DNA from: Saprospiraceae bacterium
GTDB lineage: Bacteria; Bacteroidota; Bacteroidia; Chitinophagales; Saprospiraceae
DNA: 64,000 nucleotides
Direction: 5' to 3'
Assembly: GCA_016712145.1 (NCBI GenBank)
Contig: JADJRO010000001.1
Coordinates: 1 to 64,000 of the forward strand
Part shown: positions 1 to 9,500 of the stretch, piece by piece
How positions within the stretch are numbered: position 1 is the first letter of the stretch
How the letters are laid out: the number at the start of each line of letters is the position of its first letter
The notes under the pieces: generated by a model
Database searches by the model: none
Told to the model about the DNA's origin: nothing
The model's input: only the letters and a program-made list of their open reading frames with translations
Translations under genes and position numbers: made by a program

Positions 1-478
1 GCATAGCCTTTGTTAATACGATCTCCTGATCTTCTGCCAAATGATCCAGATTGTTTATTAAATCAACTAACAGATATTCTTCTGTGATTTTTTTAGGAAA
101 AGCAAATTTTTTATAAAAACGAAAGTGGCGATTACCAAATTTTACTATTCCATGACGCTTCCTGTTATAAACAATCCGTTCATTGTATAACTGTGTTGTG
201 CCAACACCAAGACTATTGTAAGCATTAAAGGAGGTTAGTAAAAAATGGTCTTCTTTAAGAAAGGCGCGTACAAGTTTTTTTTCATCTGGAGGTACGTTGC
301 CGAAGACACTCTTTTCAGGAACGTAGTAAAGCCCTTGAGATAATTTTTCTACTGAGCCATCACCATGAAGTTGCTCCAAATGTCTATCTATCGATTTAGA
401 CCAAAGTAAAAGATCTTCCCTCCGGTAAACAGTGCCGGGTTTAAGTCTTGCTTTCAATTGAAGTAGTTTACGTTCCAT
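1..478 (-). CDS. AbiEi-like type IV antitoxin / DUF6088-type protein (partial, runs off the left edge)
   Basis: The open frame reads leftward from an ATG at 478 with no stop before base 1, so about 159 N-terminal residues are visible and the C-terminus is missing. It opens MERKLLQLKARLKPG and continues with a winged-helix-like segment (YRREDLLLWSK, then SVEKLSQGLYYVPEKS) and the stretch SFNAYNSLGVGTTQLYNERIVYNR, split here by my reading as a typical AbiEi-type core. In the AbiE family such proteins are DNA-binding antitoxins that repress their own promoter and counter an AbiEii nucleotidyltransferase toxin. The partner would lie beyond base 1, so a complete toxin-antitoxin pair cannot be confirmed. 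A TAAATTTG sequence on the minus strand (493-500) could be the -7 element. A stand-alone DUF6088 protein is the alternative. Confidence 0.7.
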   Translation of the reverse strand, partial: MERKLLQLKARLKPGTVYRREDLLLWSKSIDRHLEQLHGDGSVEKLSQGLYYVPEKSVFGNVPPDEKKLVRAFLKEDHFLLTSFNAYNSLGVGTTQLYNERIVYNRKRHGIVKFGNRHFRFYKKFAFPKKITEEYLLVDLINNLDHLAEDQEIVLTKAM

Positions 479-930
479 GTCCTTGTGATTCACAAATTTA
501 TACTATTTAAACGAATATATAAATAATATAGTTCATAATTCATGCAAAAAAAATCATAAGTAACAGAATAACAATTAAATATAATAATATTGTGATTTAC
601 AAAACGGTAGAAGTGGCGTTGTCCAATTCATAAAAAATTCAAAAATGTTCATATATGTACTATTATTATATATATTCAATATATCAATATATATTGCATT
701 TAGCATTAGAAAGTAACAGCTGAGTTTCATGCTTTTGTCAACGGTTGATAAGATTCAAAAGTCGGACATTGACCCTCGTGTTATTCAAATGAAATGCTGG
801 TTGTGAAATAGTCTTACTAGTATTTAAAAAATACGAGCATTTATATCGCTTAAGCAATTTCCATTGAATGATTACCTGCATTTATTTGGTAAAAACTGTA
901 CATTCTTCACCATCGCTCGTCTGGACGAAT
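479..930. other. AT-rich intergenic region between divergent genes
   Basis: No convincing gene is visible. The stretch from about 500 to 710 is extremely AT-rich, with runs of alternating TA (for example near 660-700). It separates the leftward AbiEi-like gene from the rightward SatD gene and must hold both promoters. A 72-residue frame starting at 864 overlaps the SatD gene out of frame and has no recognisable features, so I do not call it. Confidence 0.5.
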
Positions 931-936
931 TTTTTA

Positions 937-989
937 TTTATCGTATATTAGAACGATATTATGAAATATCGTCTATAAAAGCGATATTT
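937..989 (+). promoter_or_regulatory. Two tandem inverted-repeat operators (TATCG-N10-CGATA) upstream of satD-like gene
   Basis: Two dyads of identical layout lie just before the SatD-like start codon: TATCG (939-943) with CGATA (954-958), and TATCG (967-971) with CGATA (982-986). Each has a 10-base spacer. The second extends to eight-base arms, AAATATCG and CGATATTT. Further single half-sites lie at 844-848 and 1032-1036. The SatD-like protein carries a C-terminal helix-turn-helix, so autoregulation through these sites is the simplest inference. Confidence 0.6.
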
Positions 990-1008
990 GCAAAGACAAA
1001 TACGATCT

Positions 1009-1609
1009 ATGATTGCAGTCTTAACAGGAGATATCGTGTCCTCCCGAACCAGGCCACAGCGCATTTGGTTGCCCCAGCTTAAAGGGATCCTGAGCCAATA
1101 TGGAACGGAGGGCAAGAACTGGGAGGTTTACAGGGGCGATAGTTTTCAGATCGCGGTAAAAGCGAACTTGGCTTTGCAATTGGCTTTTCACATCAAAGCG
1201 GGGATCAGGCAAAAGCCCGGATTGGATGTGCGAATAGGTATCGGACTCGGAAAGCAATCCTCGAAAATCGTTAAAATCACTGAAGCCTCCGGAGAGGCAT
1301 TTGTCAAATCCGGTCAATGTTTTGATGGCTTAAAAAAGCAAAATTTGGCTATTTTGTCGGGAGAAACGGATTTGGACAGGAGTTTGAATGTGATGTTCTC
1401 ATTGGCTTTACGTACCATGAATGAATGGAGTGTTGCCGTAAGTAAAGTCATCGTCCAGAATCTGGAAAATCCTGGAAAAAGTCAATTGGAAATCGCTAAA
1501 AAAATGAAAAATCTCAAAGCACGGTGAGTGAAGCTTTAAAAGGGGAGGCTTTGACGAGGTGATGCAGATGGAAATTTATTTTCAGCAACAAATAGGTCGA
1601 TTATCATGA
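1009..1609 (+). CDS. SatD family protein with C-terminal helix-turn-helix (two frameshifts near 3' end)
   Basis: The protein begins MIAVLTGDIVSSRTR, the usual start of SatD-family proteins, so I prefer ATG 1009 over an in-frame TTG at 988. The raw frame stops at 1527 in the middle of a helix-turn-helix. Adding one A in the run 1507-1511 and one A in the run 1538-1541 restores a 200-residue protein. Its end reads KSQSTVSEALKRGGFDEVMQ and stops at 1609, overlapping the next start codon as ATGA. That precise junction and the restored recognition helix argue that the intact gene is real. Function is not established: the family is often annotated as a transcriptional regulator and occurs beside DUF3307 membrane proteins, as here. 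Sequencing error is the likeliest cause of the breaks; recent mutation is the alternative. Confidence 0.8.
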
Positions 1610-2334
1610 GTAGTCTGCTCTTGCTGATATTGGCTCATCTTCTTGGTGATTTTGTTATGCAGCCTGAAAAATGGGTAAAAGATAAAGCTGATCGTAAAGG
1701 CCGATCTGTTTATTTGTATCTGCATATTCTCATTCATACTGCATTGTTGTTTTTCCTTTTGAATTTTGATTTGAACTATTGGCCTGTCTTTGCGATCATA
1801 GCTGGAACTCATTACCTCATCGACCTGATGAAAGTTTCGTTGAGCGGGAAGTGGAATCATAAATTATTATTCTTTGTGGATCAGGTATTGCATTTTATCG
1901 TTTTGTTTGCGGTCGCCCATTATTATTTTTCGATTAATTTTTCAACAGCGTTTCTGTTTCAAGATACAACCATCCTGTTTATTGTGGAATTGATTTGTGT
2001 GACCAGGGTCTCATCGGTAATTATGATGTTCTTGCTGGATTCCTGGAAATTTGAAGACGCCGGTGCAGATGATTCACTCAAAAATGCAGGCAAGTACATT
2101 GGGATGCTAGAGCGCTTATTTGTTTTTGGATTTATTGTCTTAAATCAATGGTCTGCGATCGGGTGGCTGATGGCCGCAAAATCGGTTTTCAGATTTAATG
2201 ATCTTTCGAGGGCGAAAGACCGAAAACTTACCGAATATTTTCTGATAGGCACTTTGGTTAGTTTTGGATTGGCTATTGCATTTGCATTGTTGTATCAGTA
2301 TTTTTTAAAGGAGATCTCATCACCTATAAACTGA
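1606..2334 (+). CDS. DUF3307 integral membrane protein
   Basis: This 242-residue protein is hydrophobic throughout, with about six predicted membrane segments. The N-terminal motif LAHLLGDFVMQPEKWVKDK, followed by HILIHT and THYLIDLMK, is characteristic of DUF3307. It overlaps the restored end of the SatD-like gene by four bases (ATGA), so the two are very likely translationally coupled and transcribed from the operator-bearing promoter upstream. No catalytic function is known to me for the family. The conserved acidic and histidine residues inside membrane segments could suggest transport or hydrolysis, but nothing here decides it. The 127 bases after the stop, up to the convergent response regulator gene, show no feature. 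Confidence 0.85.
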   Translation: MSSLLLLILAHLLGDFVMQPEKWVKDKADRKGRSVYLYLHILIHTALLFFLLNFDLNYWPVFAIIAGTHYLIDLMKVSLSGKWNHKLLFFVDQVLHFIVLFAVAHYYFSINFSTAFLFQDTTILFIVELICVTRVSSVIMMFLLDSWKFEDAGADDSLKNAGKYIGMLERLFVFGFIVLNQWSAIGWLMAAKSVFRFNDLSRAKDRKLTEYFLIGTLVSFGLAIAFALLYQYFLKEISSPIN

Positions 2335-2461
2335 TATTTTTCAGCATTGATTTTATCAACAATTTAGATACAAATTTCATGCACTCGCTCATTCTGGAAA
2401 AATTAAACTGGCTTGTGTTATGAGTAAAGCGCGAGACCGAAAAATTATTTTAGTGGTTGCT

Positions 2462-3112
2462 TTATTTATCTCGGATGATCCTGTATTCCAGTACTTTCGC
2501 TACTGCTTCCGTCCCAGAAGAGACATGTAATTTCTCATAGATATGGCAGATATGTGAATTCACTGTTGCATAAGATACGTTACATTCTTCTGCAATCTTT
2601 TTATAACTATAGCCTTCTACTAGGAATTTCAGTATTTCTGATTCGCGTGCAGTAAGGTTAAAGTCATTTTTTGGAATGTGATGGTGTTTATTGTTAAACA
2701 AGGTCAGGACCTGCTTGGCTACGGTAGGCGTCATCGGAGCTCCTCCTTCAGCTAAATCCCTTATGGCATCAATCAACTTATCTGGTGAAGTCTTCTTCAG
2801 TATATAACCATCGGCCCCGGCAACAATAGCTTTAAATATTTTATCCTCATCTTCAAAAATGGTTTGCATGAGGATTTTTATTCTAGGAAATTGGCTCTTT
2901 ATCAATTTCAATCCTTCAATACCATCTACATGCGGCATATTAATATCCATGAGAATAATATCCGGTGTATTTGCTGCAATTTCTTTTAGTACATTGCGAC
3001 AGTCATTATAGACATTTTTACAACTAAAGCCTGTCGTTGAATTGATTAACAATTGCAATAAATCCCTTCTGGGTTTGTTATCATCAAAAATGGATATTTT
3101 TAGATTTTGCAC
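2462..3112 (-). CDS. NarL/FixJ-type response regulator with LuxR-type DNA-binding domain
   Basis: The 216-residue protein has an N-terminal receiver domain with acidic pocket residues D10/D11, phospho-acceptor Asp56 in DIILMDINMP, and a lysine in GYILKKTSP. A LuxR-type helix-turn-helix follows (about residues 148-213; LTARESEILKFLVEGYSYKK and the recognition helix near YATVNSHICHIYEKL). It lies 68 bases downstream of a large HisKA_3-type sensor kinase on the same strand. That kinase class normally signals to NarL-type regulators, so the pair is probably a cognate two-component system. The target is unknown; the divergently transcribed collagen-like surface protein is a neighbour and a reasonable candidate. 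Confidence 0.9.
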   Translation of the reverse strand: MQNLKISIFDDNKPRRDLLQLLINSTTGFSCKNVYNDCRNVLKEIAANTPDIILMDINMPHVDGIEGLKLIKSQFPRIKILMQTIFEDEDKIFKAIVAGADGYILKKTSPDKLIDAIRDLAEGGAPMTPTVAKQVLTLFNNKHHHIPKNDFNLTARESEILKFLVEGYSYKKIAEECNVSYATVNSHICHIYEKLHVSSGTEAVAKVLEYRIIRDK

Positions 3113-3180
3113 AAGACAAATTTAAGATGACAATCTGAGATGAACATCAATGATTTCATTGATTTATTTTTAAACTAAAA

Positions 3181-6100
3181 TTAAATTATAAAATCGAATT
3201 CGATGAGTGTACCTTTATTTGGAGTTGAGCTAATACTAAATTTGCCATTCAAATCTTCAGCCCGTTTCTGCATATTGTAAAGTCCGTTGCCACTAAAATT
3301 CTTTATGATGTCTTCATCGGCTTTATGCAAATTGATTCCTTCAACATTCTGGCTGTATTCAAAACCCTTGCCATCGTCTTTTATACTTATACTCAATCTT
3401 CTATTTAAATAGTCTATGTTGAGCCAGAAGTTCTTGCAGTTTGAGAATTTTGCAACATTGTTGATAGCTTCTTTTACAATAAGATAGACATTTTTTCGCT
3501 GCTGCATATTCAACTCAAGTTGATTGACCTGTGGCTGAATATCAAAATGAATCTGGATATTCTGAGGTTCCAGAATTTCGAATGCGAAGGCTCGAATGCG
3601 GTTGACGACACTATCGAAACGATCATTTTTCACATTTACGGCCCACACAATATCACTCATAGATTCCATAATATTCTCAGAATTATGATTGATGTTATTG
3701 AGTAATACATTTACTTCAGGTTCATTCGATTTAATTTTTGCTGAATTAATGAACTGGCCAAAGAAATACTACTTAGTGTACTGCCGATTTCGTCGTGCAA
3801 ATCTGCTGCAATGTGATTTCGTATGGCTTGGATTTTTAAAGCCTGGCGCAATCGGTATTGATAAAACAAATATATTCCGCCCATCACAGTGATCAAAATG
3901 CAAATTCGGAACCACCAACTAGCCCACCAGGGAGGGTGAATGATAATTTCTATACTTGCAGGTAATTCACTCCAAACGTTCGAACTATTGCAGCCGAGCA
4001 CTCTAAAAGTATATTGGCCAGAACTGAGATTCGTATAGGTTGCTTCATTCGTTGTTCCTGCATCAATCCAGTCCTTATTAAATCCATCCATTTTGTATTT
4101 ATAGCGATTTCCAGAAGGATTGGTTAGGTCCAATACCGAGAACCCAAAACTTATCATCCTGTGATTGTATTGAAATTCGAGTCGCTTACAATGTTCAATA
4201 GGCAAAGGGAGTTTATAAGTTTCTATCGATTCTGATGAGTCACCCGTATTATAAAATATTTCTTTGTTTAATAATTTAATTCTATTGATTACTATTCGTG
4301 AAGGTTTCTTATTTTTATAATAGTTCTCCGGGTCAATACTTGTCCAGCCATTCACTCCTCCAAAAATCAATTTACCTTCATCAGAATTGAAATACTGTGT
4401 TCTGTTAAATTCATTTCCGGGAAGTCCATCTTTTGAAGTAAAATTTTGAATTTCTAAATTACGAGGATTAAAATGACAAAGTCCGTAATTCGTGCTTATC
4501 CAAAGATTGCCATGCTGATCACTTTGAATGCCGTAAATGACATTATTAGGTAATCCATCCTTTATCGAATATCTTGTGAATCGTTCAGATTGGATATCAA
4601 ACTTATGCAACCCTCCTCCATCAGTTCCTACCCATAAATACCGTGTAGGTTCAGCAGGGTCAAAACAAAGTGACAATACATAATTAGAAGCAAGGCTGCT
4701 TTGATTATTCTTTTCAGCTTGAAATTTTTTCCATGTTTCAGTTTTGGGATTAAAATGAAAGAGGCCATGCGTTGTCGCAAGCCAAAATTGATTTTCTTTA
4801 GTAAATTTCCAATCACAAAGAAAATTACGATCTCCCTGGATCTGGTTTATAGGAAAGTAAAGAAACTTAATATTATTAATGTTTTGTTCTTGACAATAAA
4901 TTCTAGGCAACTTGTTTTCTTCAACAGAACACAACCATATATCTCCATTGAGATCCGAAAAAAGACTGGATATGCATCCTTAGGATTAATTGCTTTCTTT
5001 ACATAACTATGATCATCAGGATCTATTTTTAGGGTATAATATTTTAACAGATGATCGGCGATGCACCAAAGTGAATTATGTCGATCAAGTGCAAATCTCC
5101 AAGGCACCCAATTTTTTTGAAGACCTTCATTCTCCAGATTTAATTGATTGATAAAGTTTAAATCAAAATTCTTGAATTTGTTTCTGTATAATTTTCTTTC
5201 ATTTTTATCACACAAAATAAATTTAGGCTCCCTGTAATTAAAATTGACTGGAGCGAACAAGTCATTTCGGGCACTCAATTTTATCAACCCATACCCATTC
5301 GTTCCACACCATATGTTATCATGCTTATCCTGGCATAAAATTTCAAAAGATAAATTATCCCATTTATTTTGAAATATTGGATTGATTTTTACAGTATCCA
5401 AGATTCCCTTCTCGGAATTAATACGAAGAAAATTCAGAGCACCTTGGTTTATCCAAATGCGATTGTTTCGGTCGAAAAATAATTGATTTACTCCTAGTCT
5501 CTGAACAGACGAGACCTGAAAGTCAGGCATTAAGGATTGAGTGCAAAGGTCTATTTTCGAAATACAATTTTTTGAATCCAGGAAATAGAGATTTTGAAGT
5601 AATTGATATTTATCAACAGAAGTCTGCACATAAGGTGCAGCATTTGGATGCAAAAGAATACTTTTTGCATCGATCCGATAAGATTCTTTATCAGAAGAAA
5701 AATTATAGCCATACACTACTTTATTTTCTGCATACCACAATGTACCATCTTTTGTAATAGCAAGTAGATTAAAACCATTTAAAGGGAGGTCAAGATTTTT
5801 TAATCCGGGATACAATTCAAGCAACTTCGTCTGAGGCAAGTAGGATAAAGTATTGTCGATGTTTTTCGATGAAATGACTTGTATTTTACTTCCTGTCAAA
5901 TCATGAATAATAATATGCCCGGAAAAATCTTCAATGATCCTTGAAACATTATGAACCTGCTCATTTGATTGAATCGCTTTGTCATTTGAAATATGAATAA
6001 ATCGTTCATGCTTTCGATCAAAGAGCTCAAGTCCGGAAGAATTCGTGCCAACCCAAAGCAAGTTCCTTGAATCAACATAAACAGCCGTGATAAAATTCTC

Positions 6101-6364
6101 CGATATCGAATAAGGATTATCAGGATCGTTGCGAAAGACACGAAATGAATGTCCATCATAGCGGTTTAATCCATCTTTTGTTGCAATCCAAAGATATCCT
6201 TCCTGATCTTCGGCGATCCCATTAATCTGTCCTTGTGAAAGCCCTTGCTCCGGGCCAATCAACTCTATGTTTAGTTCGAGAGAATCTCTTATACTTAATA
6301 GTTTCTGAGCGGGTAAGCATTCAGTTAATATTAAGCATAAGAAAAGATAATAAATTAAACGCAT
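3181..6364 (-). CDS. Two-component sensor: Reg_prop propeller, Y_Y_Y, HisKA_3 histidine kinase (two frameshifts)
   Basis: Three overlapping or adjacent frames (6364-4847, 4934-3711 and 3669-3181) together form one sensor kinase. Adding one base to the A6 run at 4958-4963 and one to the T5 run at 3735-3739 gives a continuous protein of 1061 residues. It starts with a signal peptide (MRLIYYLFLCLILTECLPAQ). Propeller repeats follow (GYLWIATKDGLNRYDG, NLLWVGTNSSGLELFD, YLWVGTDGGGLHKFD), then a Y_Y_Y domain (YKMDGFNKDWIDAG), one membrane helix near WWASWWFRICILITVMGGIY, a HisKA_3 segment with the phosphorylatable His in ADLHDEIGSTLSS, and an HATPase_c domain with DDGKGF and GNGLYNMQKRAE. Such proteins usually sense periplasmic ligands. 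The receiver is encoded next. Without the corrections the gene would yield separate sensor and kinase pieces. Confidence 0.85.
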
Positions 6365-6503
6365 AGAATTTAATCATACAAAGATACATGATTATAGAAC
6401 CAATGGTTAAGGTCTTATCTCAATGGAATCATTGATAAATACCGCAAATGATCTTGAACTTCAATGATTTCAATAATAGACTGCATACTGAATGCAAAGC
6501 AAC

Positions 6504-6535
6504 TTTGTGACAACAAGTAAATCAACTTATTTTTT
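6504..6535 (+). promoter_or_regulatory. Predicted Bacteroidota promoter of the collagen-like surface protein
   Basis: TTTG at 6504-6507 is followed after 20 bases by TATTTTTT at 6528-6535, which matches the Bacteroidota -33 TTTG and -7 TAnnTTTG pattern except for the last base. Transcription would begin close to 6542, about 16 bases before the ATG at 6558. Confidence 0.45.
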
Positions 6536-6557
6536 AACAACATAAAAATATTTCAAT

Positions 6558-9500
6558 ATGAAAATGAAGCTTTTACTCTTGGCAAATTTGATTGCTATTT
6601 TATGCTCAGTGAAACCTGTGTCAGCGGAAAGCGTCCATCCTGTCGCAACACATAAAATGAGCTTAATAGCACCTCCTTACTATGGAGAACTATCTGTGAG
6701 TGATGGGACTGCATCGCAAACGCTGACTACTCAAAATGTTTGGTATAAGCTCACTGGTTTTACAACCAATGGGGAGAGTTCTGAAACTACTCCGGATCAT
6801 ATCAATGATAAGATTACTGTAACCAATGGCGATTATTATCAGGTCAGCTTATCTGGAAATATTGTTGTAACAAAAAGCGAAGTGTTCAAACTGGCTATCT
6901 ATGTTGATGGAGTTGCGCTTCCAGAAGCTACTCAACAATTTTTAGATAAAGACAAAGATAATGAAAATGCATTATCAATTAAAGCCATTGCGTACATCGG
7001 TGCAGGAAAGGCCGTGGAGGTTTATGCTACATGTACATCAAACAATGGTAAAACTGTAATAATGCGGTATACAACTTTAATTGTATCGTCTGTAAAAGGA
7101 GAAACCGGAGCACAGGGACCACAAGGAGAAACCGGACCACAAGGAGAACAAGGAATACAAGGCGAACAAGGAATCCAAGGCGAGCAAGGAGAGCAAGGCC
7201 CAACAGGTCCAGAAGGTCCAGCAGGCCCCCAAGGAGAACAAGGCGAGCAAGGAATACAAGGCGAACAAGGAATCCAAGGCGAGCAAGGAGAGCAAGGCGA
7301 GCAAGGAGAGCAAGGCCCAACAGGTCCAGAAGGTCCAGCAGGCCCCCAAGGAGAACAAGGCGAGCAAGGAATACAAGGCGAACAAGGAATCCAAGGCGAG
7401 CAAGGAGAGCAAGGCCCAACAGGTCCAGAAGGTCCAGCAGGCCCCCAAGGAGAACAAGGCGTGCAAGGTGAAACAGGTCCAGCGGGTCCACAAGGCCCCG
7501 TCGGTCCACAAGGAAATGTTGGTGCAACAGGCCCACAAGGTCCTCAAGGACCAGCTGGTTTACTCACTCCAGGTACAGCAGTAGGAAATACACCATACTG
7601 GAATGGTTCACAGTGGGTAGTCAATTCCAGTAATATTTTTAACAATGGAGGGAATGTTGGAATCGGAACATCTACACCTGGAGCAAAGCTGGAAGTAGCT
7701 GGAGCGGATGCCTTGATTAATGGTCTAAGAGTAGGAAAAGGCAGTGGTACAGGAAATGAAAATACTGCTGTTGGTAATGCCGCTTTACAAAATAACACAA
7801 CAGGAAGCAGGAATACTACATTAGGTTCTGCATGTCTTTTAAATAACACAACAGGTTCTGATAATGTCGGGATTGGAAGAATGGCATTGCTTAGTAATAC
7901 CATAGGGTCTTCCAATGTTGGAATTGGAGGTAATGCAATGCTATCCAACACGACCGGTAGTTTCAATATTGCAATAGGGAGTCAACCTCTTCCAGCAAAC
8001 ACTACTGGAAGCGCAAACATAGCAATGGGAAATGGTGCATTATATCGAAATACCACAGGTGGTGATAATATTGCTTTAGGATATTTTACCCTTTGGAACA
8101 ATACAACAGGCAATAGCAATGTCGGCTTAGGTGCTTCTGTTCTTAATGCTAATACAACCGGAAGTCAAAATACCGGGACAGGTATTTTATCACTTGAAAG
8201 TAATACAACAGGTTATAATAATACAGCTAATGGTATTTTTTCATTGCAAAGTAATACAACAGGATTTAACAACACTGCTGTCGGTATTAACTCTTTGCGG
8301 TCAAACACCACCGGAAACAATAATACTGCTTTGGGTTCTGGAGCTAATGTTGCATCGGGCAATTTGAGCAATGCCACCGCTATAGGTGCTAATGCTGTGG
8401 TCAGTGCAAGCAACAGTCTAGTGCTTGGATCTGGTGCTAATGTAGGCATCGGTACAACATCACCTACTGCAAAACTTGAAGTAGATGGAGGTGATGCATT
8501 AATTAATAGCGTTCGGGTTGGCAGAGGAAATGGAAATCTTATTGAAAATACTGCAGTGGGATACGAAGCTTTGCAAAATAGTGCCAGTGGAGAAAACACT
8601 GCGATAGGTAAGCACACACTTAAATCACTTACCACTGGATTTGGCAATACAGCTGTTGGATCAAGTTCGATGTCTGGTGCCGTTTCAGGTCATCAAAATA
8701 CAGCATTAGGTTGGAAGTCCCTCGAGAGTAATGCGACAGGCGGTGCAAATACCGCAATCGGAAGCTGGACCCTATTAAGAAATACCTCAGGCGTAGGTAA
8801 TATAGGTTTAGGAAACTATGCATTGATAAATAATGATAATGGAAATTGGAATGTTGCAGTTGGTTATGAGTCACTAGGAGGTAATACAAGTGGCACCGAT
8901 AATGTGGCCGTAGGTAGAGCATCGCTATATAGCAATACAACAGGACAAAATAACTCTGTTTTAGGGGCAAGAGCTATGAGTTTTAATGAAACAGGCATTC
9001 TCAATACCGCCTGTGGTACACAGGCTCTGCAAGATAACGTTTCAGGAAGCAGAAACTCAGCCTTTGGATTCAGGGCTAATGTAGGAGCAGGTGATCTAAC
9101 CGATGCAACTGCAATTGGTGCTGATGCAATTGTCGATGCTAGCAACAAAGTTCGCATTGGTAGTGGATATGTCACCAGTATCGGTGGTCAAGTTGGCTGG
9201 ACTATTTACAGCGATGCAAGGGTAAAAGATCAGGTTAAGGAAAACGTTCCGGGGTTGAAATTTATTAATGCCTTGAAACCTGTGACCTTCCATTACAATA
9301 TTGCTAAGCAGAATAAATTGATGGGAATTGAATCGAAGATTGAAAGTAGAGATCGCAGTGAAATTGAAGAAATTCCATTTACAGGATTCCTTGCTCAGGA
9401 TGTCGATGCAGCAGCTCAAAGAATTGGATATAACTTTAGCGGTATAGACAGAACCGGAAAAATTATGGGTTTACGTTATGCTGATTTCGTAGTACCAATT

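Noticed and set aside
864..1082. 72-residue frame before the SatD gene
   Set aside because: It overlaps the operators and the start of SatD out of frame and has no recognisable feature.
4847..4934. Two separate genes for the propeller and the kinase with an 88-base overlap
   Set aside because: The residues in the overlap beyond the shift are unlike either domain; a single added base joins the propeller cleanly.
7027..7547. Long leucine-rich frames on the minus strand across the collagen-like region
   Set aside because: They are mirror images of the Gly-X-Y repeats; their composition is dictated by the repeat and they have no start signal or context.
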